DNA of 64,000 nucleotides. Origin: Psychromarinibacter halotolerans (GTDB lineage Bacteria > Pseudomonadota > Alphaproteobacteria > Rhodobacterales > Rhodobacteraceae). A program made the translations under genes and the position numbers. The DNA is taken from assembly GCF_029168315.1 (NCBI RefSeq), contig NZ_JARGYD010000003.1, forward strand, positions 372,001-436,000, written 5' to 3'. Shown one piece after another: positions 35,653 through 43,925 of this stretch. How positions within the stretch are numbered: the stretch's first letter is position 1; the number at the start of each line of letters is the position of its first letter. Below the pieces are notes generated by a model, which was given only the letters and a program-made list of their open reading frames with translations, searched no databases and was not told the origin of the DNA.

Positions 35653-36285
35653 TTAGCCGGTGGCCGCAAGCGGCATCGGTTTCAGCCCGAACGACTGGTC
35701 GAACCACGCTTGGCTGAACGCCGCCGAGATGCCCGCCCGGTCCAGCAGAACCGGCAGCACGTCGTGGGTGCAGGCCCACAGCCCGACGCTGATCGCCGCG
35801 CGGCCCGATCCTTCGGACCCCAACACCGTCGGTTCCCAGCCCAGCCTGCGATAGACCCGCACCATGCGCGCGTCGAACACGCCGACCAGATCGGTGAGGT
35901 GAAAGTTCAGCCCGACTTCCAGCGCCGCCAGCATCAGCGCCGAGGACACGCGCGGTTCGGCATCCGGGGCAAGGCAAAAGCGGGTGCATTCCCAGATCAG
36001 CGGCGTCCGGATCTCGGCCCCGGCAAGGTGGCGGAAGTGGTCGTTCACCATCGTGTCGGCCACAGTGGGCAGGAACCGCATCGACCCGCCGTGGCGGCCG
36101 TCGGGACGCTCCCAGATCGCGTAGATCGGGTTCATCGCGTCATAGCTGTCGCGTTCTTCACCCGCGTCGTCCACCGTCACCTCCCAGCCAAGACGGTCAC
36201 GGAACTGCGTGGCACGATCTTGGAACATGGTGTCGCGCAGCAGGGGAAAGCGGGACAGGTCCTCGCCATAGATGTAACGGAGCAT
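35653..36285 (-). CDS. luxI: Acyl-homoserine-lactone synthase (LuxI family)
   Basis: The enzyme makes an N-acyl-homoserine lactone from S-adenosylmethionine and acyl-ACP. The 210-residue protein has the invariant LuxI residues: Arg and Phe/Trp in FRDRLGWEVTVDD (about residues 28-40), ERDSYDAMNPIYAI with Asp, GGSMRFLPT with Arg, and IWECTRFCL with Glu/Arg. Acyl chain specificity cannot be read. It is downstream of luxR on the same strand, the usual roseobacter order. An inverted repeat covers its ribosome-binding site and a CtrA-like site lies about 50 bases upstream. Confidence 0.94.
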   Translation of the reverse strand: MLRYIYGEDLSRFPLLRDTMFQDRATQFRDRLGWEVTVDDAGEERDSYDAMNPIYAIWERPDGRHGGSMRFLPTVADTMVNDHFRHLAGAEIRTPLIWECTRFCLAPDAEPRVSSALMLAALEVGLNFHLTDLVGVFDARMVRVYRRLGWEPTVLGSEGSGRAAISVGLWACTHDVLPVLLDRAGISAAFSQAWFDQSFGLKPMPLAATG

Positions 36286-36291
36286 GGAACG

Positions 36292-36319
36292 CCTCAGTGC
36301 AGGAAAACTGCAACTCAGG
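36292..36319 (-). promoter_or_regulatory. Inverted repeat over the luxI ribosome-binding site
   Basis: Read on the luxI strand, CCTGAGTTGCAG and CTGCACTGAGG pair with one mismatch and one bulge around a TTTTC loop. The GAGG of the likely ribosome-binding site is in the right arm, 6 bases before the ATG. It could be a lux-box-like operator or an mRNA hairpin that hides the site. Confidence 0.55.
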
Positions 36320-36333
36320 CTGCTTTCGGCTTG

Positions 36334-36348
36334 TTAACGCGTCGCTAA
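36334..36348. promoter_or_regulatory. Near-consensus CtrA-type site upstream of luxI
   Basis: The sequence is TTAA, CGCGTCG, CTAA, one base from TTAA-N7-TTAA. It lies in the luxR-luxI gap, 49 bases before the luxI ATG. Confidence 0.4.
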
Positions 36349-36371
36349 CCAACGGCGCGGTGCATCGCGGA

Positions 36372-37085
36372 TCAGATCACCAGCAGGCCCATCGACAGCG
36401 CCTTGGCGACGGCGTGGATCGTGTTCGACGCGCCCAGCTTGAACCGGGCGCTTTCGATATAAACGCGCAGCGTATGCTCGCTGATGCCCAGCGCCTCGGC
36501 CGCCTGCGCGCGGCTTTGGCCCATGGCCAGAAGGGTGCAGACGTCGATCTCGCGCGGGCTGAGGTTCTGCACCTTGGTCTCGTCCGACCCCCGCTCCAGT
36601 TGCAGCGCCTTCTGGTTCACGTAATGCGCCGCAAGGATCAGCTCGCGCGTGTGTTCGGTGGTGTACAGTTCCCACTCGGAATCCCGGCGGGCGTCGGAAA
36701 TGGTAAACAGGGCGAACTGTCCCGACGGCCCTCGAATCGGAACCGAGAAGCCGTGCGTTCCGACGCCAGCGGCGCGCGCCTCGCCCATGAAATCGCGGGC
36801 GGACTTGCCGGACCAGTCCAGCTGGCGCCAGTCGACGGGGTGGAAACGCCGGAAACAGCCCTGCACCACCGGATCGATGCGGGCGTAATCCTCGCCGAAA
36901 TACTGGACGGACCAATCGGCGGAATAGGTGGTAGAGGCGTACTGGTGGCCGGTGCTGTTTACCGAGTGATAGGTGACATGCTCGATATCGAACATGTCAC
37001 GCAGGCCCTTCAGGTGCTTTTGCAACTCGTCGAAGTCGCGCGTGCCCTGCAGAAGATCAATAAACGAGTCCAGCCGTCCTTTCAT
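36372..37085 (-). CDS. luxR: LuxR-family quorum-sensing transcriptional regulator
   Basis: The 237-residue regulator has an N-terminal autoinducer-binding domain (about residues 10-165) with the ligand-pocket residues in YSADWSVQYFGEDYARIDPVV and FSVPIRGPSGQFALF, and a C-terminal LuxR helix-turn-helix (about 172-235) with LSPREIDVCTLLAMGQS and LGISEHTLRVYIESARFKLG. The start at 37085 overlaps the upstream 62-residue gene by 29 bases. It lies 86 bases upstream of luxI, its likely ligand source. Confidence 0.92.
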   Translation of the reverse strand: MKGRLDSFIDLLQGTRDFDELQKHLKGLRDMFDIEHVTYHSVNSTGHQYASTTYSADWSVQYFGEDYARIDPVVQGCFRRFHPVDWRQLDWSGKSARDFMGEARAAGVGTHGFSVPIRGPSGQFALFTISDARRDSEWELYTTEHTRELILAAHYVNQKALQLERGSDETKVQNLSPREIDVCTLLAMGQSRAQAAEALGISEHTLRVYIESARFKLGASNTIHAVAKALSMGLLVI

Positions 37086-37245
37086 GCCGTGCCGCTGTTT
37101 CCGGCTGCCTCCCCTTCGCCGACGCAAGCTCCACAGCGGCGATCAGCGTTGCATCCCCAAGCTGATCTGCCGTTTCAGAGAGCCCGTTCTTATCGGCGAA
37201 GGCCCTCAGGTCCGCGAGCACGTCGAGTATCCAGTCATTTGCCAA
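37057..37245 (-). CDS. 62-residue protein at the head of the luxR-luxI operon
   Basis: This small acidic, helical protein begins MANDWILDVLADLRAFADKN and contains a second helix TADQLGDATLIAAVELASA. Its 3' end overlaps the luxR start by 29 bases, and it is the first gene after a region with a perfect CtrA-type site. Base composition and the overlap suggest a real co-regulated gene rather than a chance frame. I do not recognise a characterised family. It could help control LuxR folding or activity, but nothing in the sequence shows this. Confidence 0.7.
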   Translation of the reverse strand: MANDWILDVLADLRAFADKNGLSETADQLGDATLIAAVELASAKGRQPETAARHERTAGLVY

Positions 37246-37267
37246 AACAAACTCTCCACACGAAAGG

Positions 37268-37292
37268 TTAACGGAAGCTTAAGATTAAGCTT
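37268..37292. promoter_or_regulatory. CtrA-type site and overlapping palindrome upstream of the luxR operon
   Basis: A perfect TTAA-N7-TTAA (37268-37282, spacer CGGAAGC) lies 23 bases before the 62-residue gene. It overlaps a palindrome AAGCTTA-AGAT-TAAGCTT (37275-37292). The region is AT-rich and is the probable promoter of the quorum-sensing operon. Confidence 0.6.
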
Positions 37293-37399
37293 GGGACTGA
37301 GCATACTTGGCCCAGCATAGGCGCATCCATTCGCATTTTGGTACTCCCCGAAAATGGGGAGGCGTCGCACCTCAACCGATTGGAAAGTCACAAACCGCC

Positions 37400-37444
37400 G
37401 GAAAGAAAAGATAAACGCCGGCGGACCGTGCGGGTCCGCCGGCG
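37400..37444 (-). terminator. Strong Rho-independent terminator of ccr
   Basis: A perfect 12-bp inverted repeat (37416-37427 with 37433-37444, arms CGCCGGCGGACC) is followed on the minus strand by TTTATCTTTTCTTTCC. It starts 23 bases after the ccr stop. Confidence 0.88.
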
Positions 37445-37467
37445 TCATGGTCGAAGCAGCGCGAAGC

Positions 37468-38760
37468 CTAGCGTGGGGAACCGGCTTCGAGCACGTCCTC
37501 CAGCGTACGCAGGCCCGTGGTGGGGGCTTGGACCAACACCGCCATGTTGCCCGGCAGGTGCGCGTTACGCCGCATCTTCGTATGGGCGGCCGGGATTTCC
37601 GCCCACGGGAAGACTTCGGACATGCAGGGGTCGATGCGCCGTTCGACCATCAGTTTGTTCGCCGCAGACGCCTGTTTCAGGTGGGCGAAGTGCGACCCCT
37701 GGATGCGTTTCTGGTGCATCCAGACATAGCGGGCGTCCATCGTCAGGTTATAGCCGGTGGTGCCGGCGCAGATGACGACCATGCCGCCCTTCTTCACGAC
37801 GAAGGTGGACACCGGGAACGTCGCCTCTCCGGGGTGTTCGAAGACCATGTCGACGTTCACGCCCTTGCCGGTGATCTCCCAGATCGCCTTGCCGAACTTG
37901 CGGACCTCGGCGAACCACTGCTTGTAGGCGTCCGTGTTCACCTCGGGCAGTTGGCCCCAGCAGTCGAAATCCTTGCGGTTGATCACGCCCTTGGCGCCCA
38001 GCGACATGACGAAGTCACGCTTGTCCTCGTCCGAGATCACGCCGATGGCGTTGGCGCCCGCCGTGTTGATCAACTGGATCGCAAAGCTGCCCAGCCCGCC
38101 CGACGCGCCCCAGACCAGAACATTCTGGCCCGGCTTCAGGTCATGGGGTTCGTGCCCGAACAGCATCCGGTAGGCGGTGGCCAGCGTCAGCGTGTAGCAG
38201 GCGCTTTCCTCCCACGTCAGGTGCTTCGGTCGCGGCATCAACTGCTGCGCCTGCACCCGCGTGAACTGGGCAAAACTGCCGTCCGGAGTCTCATAACCCC
38301 AGATCCGCTGCGACGCGGAAAACATCGGGTCGCCGCCGTTGCATTCCTCGTCATCGCCATCGTCCTGATTGCAGTGGATGACGACCTCGTCCCCCACCTT
38401 CCAGCGTTTGACCTTGTCACCGACGGCCCAGACGATGCCGGACGCGTCCGACCCCGCGATGTGGTATTCCGCCCCGTGGACGTCGAACGGCGAAATCGGA
38501 ATGCCCAACCCGGCCCAGACGCCATTGTAGTTGACGCCCGCGGCCATCACCAAAACCAGCACCTCGTGGCTGTCGAGCGTGGGGGTATCCACCACCTCGA
38601 CCTGCATAGACTGTTCGGGTTCGCCATGCCGCTCGCGGCGGATTGCCCATGCATACATCTGCTTGGGCACGTGGCCCATCGGGGGCATCTCGCCAACCTC
38701 ATAGAGGTCTTTCTGCGGCGCGTCGTATCCGGCTGGGGCCGGGGTGCTGTCCAGGGCCAT
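37468..38760 (-). CDS. ccr: Crotonyl-CoA carboxylase/reductase
   Basis: Ccr reductively carboxylates crotonyl-CoA to ethylmalonyl-CoA with NADPH, the key step of the ethylmalonyl-CoA pathway for acetyl-CoA assimilation. The 430-residue protein is a medium-chain reductase with NYNGVWAGLGIPISPF, HIAGSDASGIVWAVG, the cofactor loop VWGASGGLGSFAIQL (about residues 205-220), FEHPGEATFPVS and the Ccr-specific GSHFAHLKQA. The ATG at 38760 has GGAG 9 bases upstream. Ecm, two steps further on, is encoded 2.3 kb away. The promoter is probably in the AT-rich gap at 38761-38869. Confidence 0.97.
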   Translation of the reverse strand: MALDSTPAPAGYDAPQKDLYEVGEMPPMGHVPKQMYAWAIRRERHGEPEQSMQVEVVDTPTLDSHEVLVLVMAAGVNYNGVWAGLGIPISPFDVHGAEYHIAGSDASGIVWAVGDKVKRWKVGDEVVIHCNQDDGDDEECNGGDPMFSASQRIWGYETPDGSFAQFTRVQAQQLMPRPKHLTWEESACYTLTLATAYRMLFGHEPHDLKPGQNVLVWGASGGLGSFAIQLINTAGANAIGVISDEDKRDFVMSLGAKGVINRKDFDCWGQLPEVNTDAYKQWFAEVRKFGKAIWEITGKGVNVDMVFEHPGEATFPVSTFVVKKGGMVVICAGTTGYNLTMDARYVWMHQKRIQGSHFAHLKQASAANKLMVERRIDPCMSEVFPWAEIPAAHTKMRRNAHLPGNMAVLVQAPTTGLRTLEDVLEAGSPR

Positions 38761-38869
38761 CGTCGGGTCTCCTTGCCGATCCATGCGGCGGCGCAGAATC
38801 GCGCCGCCTCCCTATCGGATAGAGACGGAAGAGTAATTATGCAATACTGTTGATGCTTATTTTGTAATT

Positions 38870-40267
38870 TTATGTCTCTGCCGATTTCCCGACATCCATG
38901 CGTCCCTTCTCGGATCGTTCAAAGACCCAAGCCACCGAATTGGCGTAATAGTCTAAAAGCGAAGCATTTTCCGGGACAGACAGTATGAAATCGCCGGACT
39001 CGCGCAGAATGCGGCGAGAGGTCAGGCTGGCAAGCCCGACGCGCAGCACTTCGTCGGCGTCGCCCTCGACAAGCGGGTTGGAAAGCTGCGTCAGCAGCAT
39101 CGACGCCCGCGCCCGCAGGTCGGCGCGGCTGATCGTGCCGCCGGCCCGGGCGACGATGAAGGCGGTCAGCGGAACCGCCAGTACCGGCAACACCACCCGC
39201 ACCCGGTTGCGCAGCTCTTCCCCGACCGCCTTGACCGACGCGCCGGGATGCTGACGCATGTAGCGCCGCATCGACATCGGCGCCCCGAACCGCACACCGA
39301 CCTGCCCGAACCGCACTGCCCGCTTGCGCAACCGGCGCCACGTGTAGCGGATGGGGAACCAGAGCGACTGCGCGATCGACGCCCGGAACCGCCGCTCGCC
39401 ATGCGCGGCAGCCTCGGTCAGCACGCGGTCCTCGATCACCCGGTCATAGTTCAGTGCAACCGGAACGAAGACGACGTCGCGCCCCTCTTCGGGGTCGAAA
39501 TCCGCCAGCACGTAGCTCAGCAATCCCAGCTTCGGGGTCCCGATCCGCCCATCCAGCGAAAGCCCGCCCTCGGGAAAGAACGCCTGCGTCACACCTGCCT
39601 CGGTCGCCATCTGGACGTACCGTGCCAGCACCCGCCGATAGAGCGCGTTCCGCGATTTGCGCCGGATGAAGTAGGCCCCCATCGACCGGATCAGCCACGA
39701 CAACGGCCAGACCCGCGCCCATTCCCCCACCGCGTAGGACAGCGCCGAGTTTTCGGCCACCAGATAGGTGATCAGCACGTAGTCCATGTTGGACCTGTGG
39801 TTCATCACGAAGATCACGGTCGCGTCCGGGTCGACCCGTTCCAGCGCGGCGCGGCTGCGTTCGTCCACGCGAACGTCGTACAGCTTGCGGCTGAGCCAGC
39901 GCGCGGCCCGCGTGGCGAAGCGGTAATACACCACCGTAGAGAACGACGGCACGATCTCGCGCGCATAGCGGCGCGCCCGTTCCATCGCGACGTTCTCGGG
40001 GATGCCTTCCTCGGCCGCGTGTTCGGTCACCGCTGCCAGAACCTCGCGGTCATACACCAGACGCTGGATCGTGTCGTGACGCCGCGCCAGCTTGAACGGC
40101 TGGATCGGACGCTGCAGCCGCTTGTTCAGTTCGGCAACCGCCCGCTCCATCCGCCGGCGGAAGAACCAGCGGACCGAGGGGAACAGGAAATGGCTGAGAA
40201 AGGTCACCGCCGCGAACAGCAGGACCAAGATCAGCAGCCAAAGCGGAATTTCGACGGCCCGGAACAT
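38870..40267 (-). CDS. Glycerol-3-phosphate acyltransferase-like (PlsB/LPLAT family)
   Basis: The 465-residue protein starts with a membrane helix (IPLWLLILVLLFAAVTFLSHF) and carries the acyltransferase block I FVMNHRSNMDYVL (NHxxxxD), block III-like FFPEGGLSLDGRIGTPK and a Pro-containing block IV (VVFVPVALNYDRV). It is shorter than the E. coli PlsB but has the same domain order in its core. It probably acylates glycerol-3-phosphate or a related lipid at the inner membrane. It is upstream of ccr on the same strand with a 109-base gap. The start at 40267 excludes a 12-codon extension. Confidence 0.85.
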   Translation of the reverse strand: MFRAVEIPLWLLILVLLFAAVTFLSHFLFPSVRWFFRRRMERAVAELNKRLQRPIQPFKLARRHDTIQRLVYDREVLAAVTEHAAEEGIPENVAMERARRYAREIVPSFSTVVYYRFATRAARWLSRKLYDVRVDERSRAALERVDPDATVIFVMNHRSNMDYVLITYLVAENSALSYAVGEWARVWPLSWLIRSMGAYFIRRKSRNALYRRVLARYVQMATEAGVTQAFFPEGGLSLDGRIGTPKLGLLSYVLADFDPEEGRDVVFVPVALNYDRVIEDRVLTEAAAHGERRFRASIAQSLWFPIRYTWRRLRKRAVRFGQVGVRFGAPMSMRRYMRQHPGASVKAVGEELRNRVRVVLPVLAVPLTAFIVARAGGTISRADLRARASMLLTQLSNPLVEGDADEVLRVGLASLTSRRILRESGDFILSVPENASLLDYYANSVAWVFERSEKGRMDVGKSAET

Positions 40268-40391
40268 GCCCGCCCCTCTACATCGATTCGCAGCCTGCGA
40301 CATCCTTTCCCGTCAGCCTTCGGAACGATGAAGCGGGGCGCGGCGTTGTGGCACCGAAAGATCACTCTAATAAAAAGAGGGGAACCCCGAA

Positions 40392-40889
40392 ATGAAAGGC
40401 CAGAAAGTATCGCTGAAGCACCTCCAGCGCGCGCTGACGATGGAGCTCACGACGGTCAACACGTACATCTACCAGGAACGTGCGTTGGACGACTGGGGCA
40501 TCGACCGCCTCGCGACCCGCATGCGCGAAGAAATCGACGAGGAACGCGGCCACGCCAACGACTTCCTCACGCGCATCCTGTTCCTTGAAGGCAAGGCCGA
40601 TGTCCAGACGCTGGACAAGATCGAAGAGCCGAAGAACGTGCGCCACATCTTCGAAACCCAGCAAAAAATGGAGCTGGAGGCCCGCGAGTACTACGACAAG
40701 GCCGCCCGCGAGTGCCAAGAGGCCGGCGATCTCGGCAGCTTCGAACTGTTCATGCGCATCCTCAAGGACGAGGAAGAGCATATCGACTTCGTCGAGGAAC
40801 AGTTCGACCTGATGGAGATGATGGGCGACCAGCTGTACATCGCGCGGCAGGTGTCGTCGGTCAGCGGCGAAGGCGACGACGCGCCCTAA
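40392..40889 (+). CDS. Bacterioferritin-like protein without the haem-ligand methionine
   Basis: The 165-residue four-helix protein keeps every ferroxidase ligand at the numbering of E. coli bacterioferritin: Glu18, Glu51, His54, Glu94, Glu127 and His130. The haem-ligating position 52 is Arg (DEERGHAND) instead of Met, so haem binding between subunits is unlikely. A strong AGAGGGGAA ribosome-binding site precedes the ATG. It probably oxidises and stores iron as a haem-free bacterioferritin. It is divergent from the acyltransferase gene and ends at a good terminator. Confidence 0.88.
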   Translation: MKGQKVSLKHLQRALTMELTTVNTYIYQERALDDWGIDRLATRMREEIDEERGHANDFLTRILFLEGKADVQTLDKIEEPKNVRHIFETQQKMELEAREYYDKAARECQEAGDLGSFELFMRILKDEEEHIDFVEEQFDLMEMMGDQLYIARQVSSVSGEGDDAP

Positions 40890-40920
40890 GCGCACCGCGC
40901 CACCGCGAACACGAAAAAAC

Positions 40921-40950
40921 GCGCCGGTCCCATCAGGGGCCGGCGCTTTT
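40921..40950 (+). terminator. Rho-independent terminator of the ferritin gene
   Basis: A 10-bp stem (GCGCCGGTCC with GGGCCGGCGC, one mismatch) is followed by TTTT. It lies 31 bases after the stop codon. Confidence 0.88.
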
Positions 40951-40992
40951 CTGATTCCGGCCTCATGATCCTTTTCGCTGCAACGCGGCAGA

Positions 40993-41022
40993 TTGACATC
41001 GCATCAATATTCCGGCTAGAAG
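40993..41022 (+). promoter_or_regulatory. Candidate promoter of ecm with overlapping inverted repeat
   Basis: TTGACA (40993-40998) is a perfect -35 match and TAGAAG (41017-41022) a fair -10, with an 18-base spacer. An inverted repeat ATTGA-N7-TCAAT (40992-41008) overlaps the -35. The hexamer GCATCA within it also occurs upstream of ccr. Confidence 0.5.
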
Positions 41023-41068
41023 CGGTTTCGTGTAATTTTGTTGCGCACCGGATTCGACGGAGGCCAGG

Positions 41069-43033
41069 ATGACCCAACCGCAGAAAGACCGCCCTTGGCT
41101 GTTCCGCACCTATGCGGGTCACTCCACGGCTGCCGCGTCCAACGCGCTGTACCGCTCGAACCTGGAAAAGGGGCAGACCGGCCTGTCCGTCGCCTTCGAC
41201 CTGCCGACCCAGACCGGCTATGACAGCGACCATGTCCTTGCCCGCGGCGAGGTCGGCAAGGTCGGCGTTCCCGTGGCGCACCTTGGCGACATGCGCGCGC
41301 TGTTCGACCGGATCCCGCTGGACCAGATGAACACGTCGATGACGATCAACGCCACGGCGCCTTGGCTGCTGGCGCTGTACATCGCGGTGGCCGAGGAACA
41401 GGGCGCCGACATCGCGGCGCTTCAAGGCACGGTTCAGAACGATCTCGTCAAGGAATACCTCAGCCGCGGCACCTATATCTGCCCGCCGAAACCCAGCCTG
41501 CGCATGATCACCGACGTCGCCGCGTGGACGCGGGTGCACCTGCCGAAATGGAACCCGATGAACGTGTGTTCCTACCACCTGCAAGAAGCCGGCGCGACGC
41601 CCGAGCAGGAACTCGCCTTCGCGCTGGCCACCGCCATCGCGGTGCTGGACGACCTGCAGGGCAAGGTCGACGCCGCCGACTTTCCCGAAATGGTCGGCCG
41701 CATCTCGTTCTTCGTGAACGCCGGCATCCGCTTCGTCACCGAGATGTGCAAGATGCGCGCCTTCGTCGAATTGTGGGACGAGATCACCGCCGACCGCTAT
41801 GGCGTCGAGGACCCGAAGTACCGCCGCTTCCGCTACGGCGTTCAGGTCAACTCGCTCGGCCTGACCGAACAGCAGCCCGAAAACAACGTCTACCGCATCC
41901 TGCTGGAGATGCTCGCGGTCACCCTGTCCAAGAACGCCCGCGCCCGCGCCGTGCAATTGCCCGCGTGGAACGAGGCGCTGGGACTGCCCCGCCCGTGGGA
42001 CCAGCAGTGGTCGCTGCGGATGCAACAGATCCTCGCCTACGAGACCGACCTGCTGGAATTCGGCGACCTGTTCGACGGCAACCCGGCGGTCACCGCGAAG
42101 GTCGAGACGCTGAAGGCCGGCGCCCGCGCCGAACTGGCGCAGATCGACGCAATGGGCGGCGCGATGGAATCGATCGACCACATGAAACGCCAGCTGGTCG
42201 AGGCGAACGCCGCCCGCATCGCCCGGATCGAAACCGGCGAAACCACCGTGATCGGCGTCAATCGCTACACCGGAGCCGAACCCTCGCCGCTGACGGCGGG
42301 CGACGCGATCCTGACCGCCGACCCGCAGGCCGAGGCCGACCAGATCGCCCGTCTCGCCGACTGGCGCGCATCCCGCGACGAGGCCGCCGTACAGGCTGCC
42401 CTGTCCGACCTGCACCGCGCCGCAGCCGACGGCAGCAACATCATGCCCCCCTCGATCGCCGCCGCGAAGGCGGGCGCCACCACCGGCGAATGGGCCGAGG
42501 TGATACGCCAGACCTTCGGCCATTATCGCGGCCCCACCGGCGTGTCCGACGCGCCCTCGAACCGGACCGAGGGGCTGGACGACATCCGCGCCGCCGTCGA
42601 CGCCGTCTCTGCCCGCCTCGGGCGCCGCCTGAAACTGCTGATCGCGAAACCGGGCCTCGACGGCCATTCCAACGGCGCCGAACAGATCGCCGCCCGCGCC
42701 CGCGACAGCGGCATGGACTTCCGCTACCACGGCATCCGGCTGACCCCGGCGGACATCGTCGATGCGGTGGCGCAGGAAGAACCGCACGTCCTTGGCCTGT
42801 CGATCCTGTCCGGCAGCCACCTGCCGCTGATCGAGGATGTCACCGACCGCCTGCGCGCCGCCGGGCTCGGCCATGTTCCGGTGATCGCGGGCGGCATCAT
42901 CCCCGAAGACGACGCGGACCGCCTGCGCGCGATGGGCGTCGCCCGGGTGTACACCCCGAAGGACTTCGAACTGAACCGCATCATGTTCGACATCGTCGAT
43001 CTCGCCGCCCCGCGCGACGTCGCGGCGGAATAG
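41069..43033 (+). CDS. ecm: Ethylmalonyl-CoA mutase
   Basis: This B12-dependent mutase converts ethylmalonyl-CoA to methylsuccinyl-CoA. The 654-residue single chain has a TIM-barrel substrate domain (SVAFDLPTQTGYDSDH, GTVQNDLVKEYLSRGTYI, CSYHLQEAGATP) and a C-terminal cobalamin domain with AKPGLDGHSNGAEQIA (DxHxxG, about residue 530), LSILSGSHL and GGIIPEDDA. It resembles MeaA more than methylmalonyl-CoA mutase because it is one chain of this length and occurs with ccr. GGAGG precedes the ATG. Confidence 0.95.
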   Translation: MTQPQKDRPWLFRTYAGHSTAAASNALYRSNLEKGQTGLSVAFDLPTQTGYDSDHVLARGEVGKVGVPVAHLGDMRALFDRIPLDQMNTSMTINATAPWLLALYIAVAEEQGADIAALQGTVQNDLVKEYLSRGTYICPPKPSLRMITDVAAWTRVHLPKWNPMNVCSYHLQEAGATPEQELAFALATAIAVLDDLQGKVDAADFPEMVGRISFFVNAGIRFVTEMCKMRAFVELWDEITADRYGVEDPKYRRFRYGVQVNSLGLTEQQPENNVYRILLEMLAVTLSKNARARAVQLPAWNEALGLPRPWDQQWSLRMQQILAYETDLLEFGDLFDGNPAVTAKVETLKAGARAELAQIDAMGGAMESIDHMKRQLVEANAARIARIETGETTVIGVNRYTGAEPSPLTAGDAILTADPQAEADQIARLADWRASRDEAAVQAALSDLHRAAADGSNIMPPSIAAAKAGATTGEWAEVIRQTFGHYRGPTGVSDAPSNRTEGLDDIRAAVDAVSARLGRRLKLLIAKPGLDGHSNGAEQIAARARDSGMDFRYHGIRLTPADIVDAVAQEEPHVLGLSILSGSHLPLIEDVTDRLRAAGLGHVPVIAGGIIPEDDADRLRAMGVARVYTPKDFELNRIMFDIVDLAAPRDVAAE

Positions 43034-43043
43034 CCCGCGCGCC

Positions 43044-43101
43044 CTTCTTCTCTTCCGAAATACCTCGGGGGAGCCGCCGAAGGCGGCGGGGGCAGAGCCC
43101 C
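43044..43101. repeat. REP-like intergenic element, copy 3
   Basis: The copy reads TTCTTCTCTTCCGAAATACC, TCGGGGG, GCCGCC/GGCGGC arms and GGGGGCAGAGCCCC. It fills the gap between the convergent ecm and TIM-barrel genes. Confidence 0.78.
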
Positions 43102-43916
43102 TACTGCGCCAGCCCCAATGCGGCCAGGTGGGCGACGCTGGCTTTCACCTTCGAAAAGTCGTTGATCTCGACGATCAGGTGCGGCCGTGCCGCCGACCGG
43201 TCCAGCGCCGCGAAGACGGCGGCAAAGTCGATGCTGCCCTCGCCCAGCGCCCAGTGGCAATCGCGGCTGCCGTCGGTGTCCTGCAAATGAACGTGCGACA
43301 GCGACGCGCCCGCCGCGTCCACGAACCCGGCGGCATCCGGCGCCCCGCAGGCGTGGTGGGCCCAGTTCGCGTGCCCCGTGTCGACCGACAGCCGCAGCGC
43401 CGGGCTGTCCGCCGCCGCGATCACCGCCGCGCGCTCTGCCGGATCCACGTCCTTGATGTTCTCCAGCACGATCGTCACGCCGATCGCCTCGGCGCGCCGC
43501 AACGCAGGCGCCAGCGTCGCAAGGATCGCGGCGACCCGACGCTCGCGGTCCTTCGGCTTGTGGCCAAGGTTGGCGTGATCCCACGGATCATAGGGCGAAT
43601 GCAGCACCATCTGCACCGCTCCCAGCTTTTCGCAGGCCGACAGGCAGGACAGCAGCCGCGCCTGCACCACAGGGCGCAGTTCCTTGTCCGCGACATCCAG
43701 TTCGAACCCCCGGAACGGGCCGTGCACACCCAGCCGCCCGGTCCACCCGTCCAGTTTTGCCTTCGTCTTCGCGATCAGCGCATCCGGCGCACGCAGGATG
43801 TCGGCCATCGCATATTCGGGCAGTTCAAGGTCGCGGTTCTTCTCGATCAGCCAGTCGCGGTGACTGTCCAGAAGCAGCCCCGTCAGTTGCGCCCCCACCA
43901 CCGGAAGATCGCCCAT
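43101..43916 (-). CDS. Sugar phosphate isomerase/epimerase family (AP endonuclease 2-type TIM barrel)
   Basis: The 271-residue protein shows the metal-binding pattern of the xylose isomerase-like TIM barrel: VHGPFRGFEL, MVLHSPYDPWDH, IVLENIKDVDP (Glu), RLSVDTGHANW (Asp/His), LSHVHLQDTDG (His) and HLIVEIND (Glu). The superfamily includes sugar isomerases, epimerases and endonuclease IV; the exact reaction cannot be set. It is upstream-adjacent to nothing functionally telling, being 9 bases downstream of the hemerythrin gene and probably in its transcript. Confidence 0.82.
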   Translation of the reverse strand: MGDLPVVGAQLTGLLLDSHRDWLIEKNRDLELPEYAMADILRAPDALIAKTKAKLDGWTGRLGVHGPFRGFELDVADKELRPVVQARLLSCLSACEKLGAVQMVLHSPYDPWDHANLGHKPKDRERRVAAILATLAPALRRAEAIGVTIVLENIKDVDPAERAAVIAAADSPALRLSVDTGHANWAHHACGAPDAAGFVDAAGASLSHVHLQDTDGSRDCHWALGEGSIDFAAVFAALDRSAARPHLIVEINDFSKVKASVAHLAALGLAQ

Positions 43917-43925
43917 CGCCGCCTC

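Noticed and set aside
40992..41008. An FNR/FnrL site upstream of ecm (ATTGA...TCAAT)
   Set aside because: The spacing between TTGA and TCAA is 7, not 6, so it does not fit the FNR consensus.
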